This document shows, one piece after another, positions 56,681 to 64,000 of a stretch of 64,000 nt of DNA (the first letter of the stretch is position 1; the number at the start of each line of letters is the position of its first letter). The translations under genes were made by a program, and so were the position numbers. Source of the DNA: Tetrapyrgos nigripes (Eukaryota > Basidiomycota > Agaricomycetes > Agaricales > Campanellaceae); the NCBI GenBank assembly GCA_013368315.1, contig JAACJM010000002.1, forward strand, positions 558,001 through 622,000. Reading direction: 5' to 3'. The notes under the pieces were generated by a model that made no database searches, was not told the origin of the DNA, and saw nothing but the letters and a program-made list of their open reading frames with translations.

Positions 56681-57198
56681 TGTCATGAATCGTCTCCCGC
56701 CTATTCATTTCCTTTCTATTCTTTTCCTTTTACTACCTATTTCCCACTTTAACCCCATAAATACTAACCATTTCTCATCATCGTCTATAGTTACCATCTC
56801 CATAGATCTATGACTCACACTCTTATCTCCTCCGATTCCTATCTCCATGGACATTCTCACTGTCAATCACTCCGTATGATCTAGTACCTTCATCTATCCA
56901 TATTTGATTCATTATTCTCTCGCCCTCGACATTTCCACATGATACCGTCTATTATTACTTACTCTTTCCCATCTGTTCATATTTTACTTATATACCTGTG
57001 ATCTTTGTAACCTATTCCTTAGTTCGTTCACTTCGTCTCCGCTCCGTACTTTTACTACGCAGTGTAGAGCCTAGTCAGCTTACTTCCTCTCTATCTCTTT
57101 ATCTCTCTATCTCTCTTGATCAAATCTATCCTCTCGTAAATCGGCATTCTCGTATTGTGTGACTTGGGTGGTTATCGAGTGTAATGACAACCCTGACA
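56681..57198 (+). repeat. gypsy2 3' LTR
   Basis: 518 bp; one C/T difference from the 5' LTR near the 3' end (GTAACGAC versus GTAATGAC). Confidence 0.95.
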
Positions 57199-57613
57199 TC
57201 AAACTGGCTTCTTTCTACAATTAGCCCAAGCACCATTTAGCTGGACGTCTAGACAACAAAAAACCGTTGCCCTATCATCGACTGAAGCTGAATACATGGC
57301 ACTTAGTGACTGCAGTCGACAAGTATCCTGGATCAAGACTCTTCTCAGTGAAATCGAATATCCTCTCCACGCTATTCCAATTTACGGTGACAATCAGGGA
57401 TCAAATTTTATTGCATCAAACCCTGTCACAGATAAGCGAACCAAGCACATTGATATTTGATATCATTTTGTTCGAGAAAAAGTCATCGACGAGACAGTCA
57501 AGTTATTCTTCATTGAAGGAAGCAATAACCCTGCAGATCTACTCACTAAAGCTCTAGATCGAGTAAAGTTTGAGAAGTTCAGGAAACAATTAGGACTTCA
57601 GTTTTATAATTGA
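57199..57613 (+). pseudogene. copia2 RNase H, 3' part after gypsy2
   Basis: Continues the copia2 frame: APFSWTSRQQKTVALSSTEA, YMALSDCSRQVSW, YGDNQGSNFIASNP, TKHIDI then TGA (57458-57460) where other copias have the arginine of IDIRYHFVR, then YHFVREKV, ADLLTKALDRVKFEKFR, ending TGA at 57611. Confidence 0.92.
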
Positions 57614-57728
57614 AGAAAGTCCTATAAATCGCATCGAAAATATCGAGACACTGGATCCCTTCCTTCCATGGCTGCTTACAGCGCCTACCTATGCTTACAC
57701 GCACTACCGTGCTGCTTAGCAAGGGGAG

Positions 57729-58096
57729 TGTTGAATTGGCGCATTCAGTTGCAGCCATCAACGTCATCTATGTAGAACAATAGTAGTAGTTATAAATAGA
57801 ACAATAAGATTATATAGACAATAAATGTAGTACGACAATAGTGTACGAAACCAGCATTGTGCTATCAAGTACAATAGAATCTTATTGTTACTCTAGTATT
57901 AGTTTACATGTATTTGTACCTCCTCAAAGGTATATAAGGACTCGTAGATAGTCCTCCAAATAACAAGTTTTATACTTAACTCTCATCGCTCAATAAGCCT
58001 CTTACAAGCCTTACAAGCTATTCTCTATCCACAGGTAAGTTGCGTAGTTGCCACTGCATTTAGTAGTGTACAGGATCGTACCATGCCTGCTTAACA
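57729..58096 (+). repeat. copia2 3' LTR
   Basis: Matches 43135-43502 with three substitutions. Confidence 0.95.
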
Positions 58097-58101
58097 GAAA
58101 C

Positions 58102-58912
58102 TCTCTGAGATTTGGTACATACACACTTTGCTTAATCCACTTACATGTAGGGACACAGCCTGAGGGAAGAGGCGGGAGGAAGCTGAGGGACGCTTAGAGG
58201 GACTCGAGCCTCTCTATGCAAAGACTTAACGAAATTTTGATGCAGCCGCAGCTCCGGTAAATGCCGGTCAACTGTATAGCTGCGGTTACATGTTGTGTTG
58301 ACTTTGCGATTGCGCGTCCATCCCAACCTTCACTGTGTCCAGTCACTTGCACTCATCCTCGTCACCCTTCAGCGCTTTTTTGACAGTACATTTTTCGTTT
58401 CTAAAAGTCTTTCTTACCGCGCTAAATGCTTTGTTGTCCTAGCACAGCTCCCAGCTCACCCGAATATTTGCGATGTGTCAGTGGAGAGATAGGAATGGAT
58501 AGGTGCGTGCTTTACATTTTCTAGTCCTTCAACATGTCTGACTTGTCCCCGCTATTCCGCTGTGCTGCATACTGAGGTAGTTTAATCCTTGAAAGGACAG
58601 TCTGTGGTGCGTTTCTTTTACACTTTTTTTTTTACTGTAATTATTACTAACGCAGAGATCTTCCTCCTTCAGGCGTAGGATATCTTTTGAAGAGGCATAT
58701 TCGTTTGGTAAGTCAGCTTGTTCTCCATGACACGATATCGGAACCTAACCTGCTGTGTACACTCAGGACGATGGGATCCGCTTTCATTGGTTGACGGTAC
58801 ACTGCGACGACTGAATTGTACGCAGGAGTGGTTGAGGGAAGGGCCCCGTCTATAGTACCATAGCCCTTTCATTCCATGTACATATTTTACAGTGACTATA
58901 ATGATATCCCTT
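58102..58912. other. intergenic, no gene seen
   Basis: Short open frames only; no motif or consistent splice pattern recognised. Confidence 0.35.
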
Positions 58913-59407
58913 TTAATGCACTACTAATAGAAATCTAAGGTACAAGGAGGTGGTTTTACTAATCCTATTTAGCAGCTTTCCCTGCACCTTTTCAGCAGCT
59001 TTTTCAGTGACTTTCAAAAGCAGGAGGTAGCTTTCAAAAGCGATCGGGCCTGTGTTTTGAAAGTATGGCGCGGATCCAAAAAAGTCACATAAAAGTTGCA
59101 AAAAGCCGGTTTGCCATTTTACTGATGTAGGTCGTCCTGGACTCCGAGCAGCTGCCGTATCATTAAGAGTACGTTGCAAAGCTGGCATGAGCTTTTCCTG
59201 GGAGATTCGGTGCTTTTTTTGTAAAGCTTCAAGTCTGAGCGTGTACTGACGGTGTGGATTTTGAGCGCCTTCGGAGCCGTTGAGATCAATGAGCCGACTT
59301 TCTTCGACAGCGTCAACTTCGAAGAAAGATATCAGGGCGGAGATTTTCTCGTCTTCTGTGCGGAGCTCGTCCAAGGTGGACTCGAGCTGCTTGAAAGCTT
59401 CGTCCAT
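58913..59407 (-). CDS. hypothetical helical protein
   Basis: The ATG at 59407 starts a 164-codon frame (MDEAFKQLESTLDELRTEDEK). It is rich in Leu, Glu and Lys with long predicted helices (LRLEALQKKHRISQEKLMPAL, shortened here to the core LQKKHRISQEKL). A basic SPGRPTSVKW segment follows, then FLQLLCDFFGSAPYF and a C-terminal LKVTEKAAEKVQGKLL. No introns needed and no family recognised. It could be a host gene or a repeat-derived ORF. The Thr/Gln/Lys bias resembles disordered regulatory proteins, but no function is claimed. Confidence 0.35.
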   Translation of the reverse strand: MDEAFKQLESTLDELRTEDEKISALISFFEVDAVEESRLIDLNGSEGAQNPHRQYTLRLEALQKKHRISQEKLMPALQRTLNDTAAARSPGRPTSVKWQTGFLQLLCDFFGSAPYFQNTGPIAFESYLLLLKVTEKAAEKVQGKLLNRISKTTSLYLRFLLVVH

Positions 59408-61967
59408 CGATCGCGAGTAGAAGTATCGTGTGCGCAAGGGACGTGGTTTGAGAAGACTTGAAGTTGGCGCGGAGTTTCAAAAATGGTCATATGGCTAGAC
59501 CCAACTCGCGCCTTCTCCCGAATTTGAACCTCTATCGTACGTCCACGGTGTACCGCAACAACTGTAACCTCAACTCGAAGCCATTAAAGTCCACGATAAG
59601 CTAGCGGGCGAAGTGGCGATGCCCTTGCTGACAAATCTGCAATATGTGGCAGATTCGCCAAGGCTCTTTGTTCGCATCCTCTGCCATCCGACGCTCGCTC
59701 CCTCAGATGTGTCCTTTTCTCGACTCACCCTCCACATCCCTTCAGCTCTGGGTGCATTTGGACTCCTCCATGGTCTGCCTCTCTTCAGGCTGTAACACAA
59801 CTTTTTTGTAAAAGTATAAAAAATTTGCGTGGTTTAACCATGCAAGAGGCTTTATAAAACCTCTGGGTCATCCCTAGCACTTTTGCATAGCACATGGCTC
59901 GCATACAATCTTTGCAAAACCCAGCACCTCCTGGACCCTTTCTCATGACCTCAAAATCACGTCCTGGTCCATCGTCCATGTCCCATTTTAGGCAGGGACC
60001 AAGATCCTTCGCTCATTGCCGAGACTCACCCAGTTACCAGGAAATACAAACCGATGGCCTAGACCCTGGGTCTGCAACGTGACCTCGGCTTCATATACCC
60101 GACCGGTGACCGCATCGGTTTTATGCCTACGACTGCCCTACGACTGCCCTTGACCGCCCTCAGAACACTGGAATTCGAGAATACAGATCTAGGCGATTGT
60201 CCACTCCATTCTCTTCCTCCTTTAGTGATAATAAATTTACCCTGTAGATATTAGTGTCTGTCTGCGAGCGCCGAGAATGTACTTGATATTTGCTTGATAT
60301 GGAGGTCACGAATACATTAAATGGTACAACTTGCGAGAATACGACACGACAAAGATACTCAGCATTGAGCAAGACTCAATGTCGCAGCTGGGTTCCTGCA
60401 TTTCAGTATTTGCTCTTCGGCTCCGGACCAGGAATTGGGAATCAGATACACGTGGCAAGCTCACCTCGTCCGCTTTTTGGTTCCACTTTCACCCTGTATA
60501 CATCACTGCTCCTTCATTCAATTCCTTTTCTCTTTGAAATGTTGAGCACCAGAACTTCATAAGTGGTGTCTGGGTCTGTATAGACTCATGTTCTCCTTCA
60601 GCTCCCTGATGTGGATATGTTTTTGATGGGATAATAGAACATATGCCTATGTGTGCTGATCCCTACCTGCTATACTGCTTTCTGAATACATACAGGAGTT
60701 ATAGAATGGCAGTATTTCATTAATATCTTGAAGCTGTTTGCAGGGACCGTCCACTTGAGTGGGATACTAAACATTTTTGACTGAATGTTTTTGACTGAAC
60801 AACATTTGTACACCTACATAAGAGTGGAAGTGGTTGATTGTCTCGTCTAAAGCACCTCTAACCCAGTAAAAATTACTATTTGCAATTCCGAAGGATTTTT
60901 AAGTACCAAATATCAATCTGTGGTTGATCAGCCACAATTGTGGCTGAAAGAGTAAGCATTGTTAGAAATCCTGCAGCATGTATGATCCACACTGCTTACT
61001 GATAAATGTACCCAGTATGCATACATCTGCTTTCTGGTTGAAAATAAGCTGTGCCAAGTGGCTTTATATGTGGTGTTCAGTGTTAAATGAACCTTTATGT
61101 GCAGGCCAAGCTTTTTTCTCTATACTATCTGACCCCAACTGCTCAGATCATGTCCAGAGCTTGGAAATAAGAGCTGGATATGCATTTGGACTTGGCTGCA
61201 AGTTGTTGTGTCAAGTGTCGGTACATGCCGCAGGGTCTAACAAATCAGGTATACGTTTGAGCTTTTGGATGATACCCTTTTTCGAAGTTTCTGCATTCTA
61301 AAGGCTTTTAAGGCTCTGCCAGTTTCTAATGGCTGTAATACGGCTGGATACTTTATATTACCAATCTATGTGCTGCCCATGGTATTATGTTATTTTCTGG
61401 CGATTTATGAAGCGATAGTTGATACCTCAATTCAACACAAATGTCCCAGATTGACCATTTTATGACAGTTTTGGGTTAAATCCTAAGTATACCGTATATT
61501 ATTCAAGGTATAACAACAAAAAATATTCAGGGAGGGTTCGTACATATCCTAAACCTTTCCTGAACTTCTCCGAGGTCCAAAATGGAGTGTCAACCCAACA
61601 TGAGTGGAAGCAAAAATGGAGATGGCGCGCTAAGCGCCCAGGTGACGCGTGGGAATCTGATTCAGACTTTTATTCGAGATTCAGATTTGTATTTAAGATT
61701 CAGACTTTTAAAGCTTTTATTCCACTGGGGACATATCTTGGGAGTGGCTCATACATAGTATAATAGAATGCGAATGAAACTGCACAAACAAGACCCTGGC
61801 CGAATTTTTTAATCATGCACAGAAAATTCTCAGTCATAATGACTGTTGGGCTTTTGTTTATTTCTGGGGGTATTATCATCATATGATCTAGCTATACTGG
61901 TGTATGCAGCCTGTCATACTGTATACTCGGAGTAAGCGTAGCATTTTCCACTGATGCATCTCAACAC

Positions 61968-62404
61968 GTCTCGACGCGTCTCGACTCGAGACTCAATGTA
62001 CACGTGGCATACAGGTCAACGCATGGTGTTGACACGTAGGTTCCCTGTCAGTGTCCCGTCAACACGCTTCTTTGCTCTCCTGCTCTCCTTTCTCTCATTA
62101 TTTTTGCCCTTCCTTATACTTATACATTCAGACTGATTTTTCCTTCTTGCCTTTCCAGCTCTCCCGGCAAAGGTCCCCATTTATTCAGTAATACCGACGC
62201 GTCTCGACGCGTCAAGATGCACGTGGCACACAGGTTGTTTCATGTGTTGACACGTTAGTTTCCCAACAGTGTCCCGTCAACAGGCTCCTTTGCTCTCCTA
62301 CTCTCCCTTCTCTTGCTATTTCTGCCCTTCATTATGTACACTCAGACTGACTCGGATTTCTCTTCGCCTTTCCAGCTCTCCTGGAAAAAGTCCCCATCTA
62401 TTCT
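61968..62404 (+). repeat. pair of 210-bp direct repeats
   Basis: Copies at about 61968-62177 and 62197-62404 share CTCGACGCGTC, CACGTGGCA, ACAGGT, TGTTGACACGT, GTGTCCCGTCAACA, TTTGCTCTCCT and TTTCCAGCTCTCC in the same order with scattered differences. Non-coding; nature unknown. Confidence 0.75.
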
Positions 62405-63242
62405 ATCAAACCTTCATCATGCTGTTTTCCTTTTAAGTATCTCCAGCATCATTTACAGGCTCATGGCGTTGGTGCAGAGCAGGGGTACATGTAGGAGTAG
62501 GAAACCAAAAGGAAATTGGCCATTAGTGGGAGAGCAAGCAGTGCTATGCAGCTAGATAAGCTAGCATCATCTAAGTATGTTTTTGCGGTGTGAACAGATG
62601 GTTTTGAAATGTCTGTGTATGTCTTAAATTATCATACCTACCACTGTATTTATGTATCAGCAACCTGTAGTACTAGTACTGTAGGTGTATGCTCTATGTA
62701 CTCCTGAAACAATCAAGCAGGAGGGATTGTTTCTCGGGGGTTTTATTGTTTCACGCATCACCCGAGTTGGACCCGAGGCTTACTAAGTAGAGCCATGGAC
62801 CTTGGTACATCGTAGATGGTCCTGAGTATACCTGAGCATTCCATGCAGCGAGCCAGTGTATGGATATCTGTGGTTGTTTTGATGGTAAGTCTTAAAAAGT
62901 GCTAGGAATGAACCAGAGCTTTTATAAACCCTTTTGCAGGGTAATGCCATGATTTTTATAAAGCAGTCGCATCATAGGGTGCTCTCTTCTCCTAGCACCC
63001 AGACGCTCAGGACTCGGTCCCAATTGGTATGGAGATGCGCACAGCGAGGCGCGGAGCATATTTGCCAGCAATTTTTGTGCACTCTTAAATGACGGATAAT
63101 TCACACGATTTTGGGCGAGATAAAATCAATCGTATTTGCTGTCGAAAACCAGGTCACAAACGCTCAGATTATGCACTTAAGTTTTTCCGTGCTAAAATCC
63201 TTATTCATTTGTGACCAAAAAAGGGAAGCAAACAGTATGAGA

Positions 63243-63396
63243 ATTTTCTTTTGTGAGAAAATGCGCCAAAAGGTATGATCAGTATTTGTGCGCCGGATTC
63301 TGGCGAGTAAAAGGAAAAGTAATTCGGACACAGTATCGAATCTGGCACACAAATTACTGATCATACCTTTTGGCGCATTTTCTCACAAAAGAAAAT
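63243..63396. repeat. long inverted repeat (hairpin)
   Basis: Arms of about 52 bp (63243-63294, 63343-63396), nearly perfect reverse complements (ATTTTCTTTTGTGAGAAAAT ...), surround a 48-bp loop. Could be a minimal foldback element or a small-RNA precursor. Confidence 0.85.
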
Positions 63397-63703
63397 CTAA
63401 TACTATTTTCCCTTACTGACGTTGCAATCACAGGGGAAAGGGAGACGTAGGTACGGAGGGCAGTTTGCGGGATCAGAGTAACCAGTACTTTCATATTACG
63501 TAGTAAGCATGTATGTATATTGTCCTGGGAATATACTATTTTCTACTATTTTGTACAATGGTTCCAAAATCTGAGGGCGAGAAACAGCAGTAGCTGCAAG
63601 GTGTAGCAGAGTGTAGGGCACTGCTTCCCACACACATGGTGTAGCAGGTGTAGTAGCTACACTTGGGTGTTCCTGTGTCGCCGAAAAGTGTAGCACTACA
63701 CCC

Positions 63704-64000
63704 TAGTGATGTGCGGGCCAGGGCCGGGCCTGAAGCCCCGGGCTTGGGCCGGGTTTTGTAGGGCTCGGGCCTTGCAAAATCCAAAGCCTGGCCCTAGGCC
63801 CAAGCCCTATGCGGGCCTGGGCTGGGCTTGGGCTAAGCCCAGGGCTTTACTGACAAAAAATGACTGTAGGCGTATGCAAAGTCCATGTACTTAGATTCGT
63901 CTATAATACTAATACACTACTGCATTTTGTCCCTCCAAAAGCGTACTCTGTTTTGGACGATGCATGCTCTTGGAATCGGGGGAGTACGGAAAATAAATTT
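63704..64000 (+). mobile_element. end of a hAT-like element, cut by the window edge
   Basis: Begins TAGTGATGTGCGGGCC, a hAT-type terminal sequence like the TAGTGATG of the element at 31147. GGGCTTGGGC / GCCCAAGCCC subterminal repeats follow. The other end lies outside the window. Confidence 0.5.

Larger units (their letters stand above)
49368..57198 (+). mobile_element. Ty3/gypsy chromovirus copy 2 (gypsy2), nested in copia2
   Basis: 518-bp LTRs (49368-49885, 56681-57198) differ at a single position. Target duplication TCAAA is at 49363-49367 and 57199-57203. Same layout as gypsy1: leader ORF, gag, pol with chromodomain, ORF3, purine tract. The only clear lesion is a 1-nt deletion in the integrase core near 54990. 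It is the youngest insertion in the copia2 nest. Confidence 0.97.
43135..58096 (+). mobile_element. Ty1/copia element of a second family (copia2), split by gypsy2
   Basis: 368-bp LTRs (43135-43502, 57729-58096) differ at 3 positions. The target duplication GAAAC lies at 43130-43134 and 58097-58101. Internal order: primer site, gag, spacer, protease, integrase, RT, RNase H, purine tract AAGGGGAG, LTR. gypsy2 sits in RNase H. Defects: a frame change in the Ser-rich end of gag, TGA at 48476-48478 (RT) and TGA at 57458-57460 (RNase H). The gag-to-protease spacer is unusually long (about 450 codons). Confidence 0.95.
59408..64000. other. gene-poor stretch with dispersed repeats
   Basis: No ORF here shows motifs or splice support. 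The structure present is repetitive: an inverted dispersed repeat (59841-59887 and 62893-62939), a duplicated 210-bp segment (61968-62404), a long hairpin (63243-63396), a GTGTAG-rich patch (63600-63700) and a hAT-like terminus (63704 onward). Confidence 0.45.

Noticed and set aside
1..64000. tRNA, rRNA or CRISPR loci
   Set aside because: No cloverleaf, rRNA-like or regularly spaced repeat-spacer pattern was seen; the only tRNA-like strings are retrotransposon primer sites.

Overview
The window reads as a transposon-rich segment of a filamentous basidiomycete genome, probably Agaricomycotina. The signs are host genes cut by many 50-110 bp GT-AG introns, a long-chain type P450 resembling basidiomycete CYP63 enzymes, a MYND-finger gene with the DUF4470-type body seen in basidiomycetes, and Ty3/gypsy chromoviruses, Ty1/copia, PIF/Harbinger and hAT-like elements packed inside one another. 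I found no rRNA, tRNA, CRISPR array or prokaryotic operon. All alignments, splice sites and element ends were read by eye.

Layout. (1) 1-4600: a 17-exon P450 gene on the minus strand (1140-4237), with a small MITE-like element (352-516) beyond its 3' end. (2) 4619-23913: an old minus-strand Ty1/copia element whose body has been broken by later arrivals. A solo LTR (5105-5880, 5-bp target duplication) sits in its RNase H region. A small plus-strand LTR element with a gag-like ORF (9596-22386) sits in its gag. That element holds a 3.1-kb intron-containing insert (10750-13895, flanked by 12-bp direct repeats) and a full-length Ty3/gypsy chromovirus (gypsy1, 14199-22174, TSD GATTG). (3) 23914-34380: decayed repeats, LTR remnants, a complete PIF/Harbinger element (26655-30060, TSD TTA) with transposase and Myb/SANT-like genes, GC-rich hAT-like MITEs around the 3' part of an unrecognised host gene, and a gene for a secreted, probably GPI-anchored protein (33448-34380). 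(4) 35454-42794: the MYND/DUF4470 gene, whose penultimate coding exon is split by an intact Ty1/copia element (copia1, 35787-40818, TSD GGAAG, one 1354-codon ORF). (5) 43135-58096: a second copia family (copia2, TSD GAAAC) that was later hit by a second chromovirus copy (gypsy2, 49368-57198, TSD TCAAA). (6) 58100-64000: no recognised gene, one short ORF, several unexplained direct and inverted repeats, and one end of a hAT-like element running out of the window.

The most unusual signals are these. Both chromoviruses carry a third ORF, between pol and the 3' LTR, that encodes two consecutive Cys/His modules. The same two modules, with almost identical spacing, occur in an alternative reading frame of the unrelated copia2 element, at the place where a nucleocapsid zinc knuckle would be expected. 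Three copia elements share a primer-binding site complementary to the anticodon region of initiator tRNA-Met. Five of six stop codons in gypsy1, and others in copia2 and Harbinger, look like CpG-to-TpG changes at arginine codons. LTR identities, TSDs and nesting order give a clear relative history of insertion.
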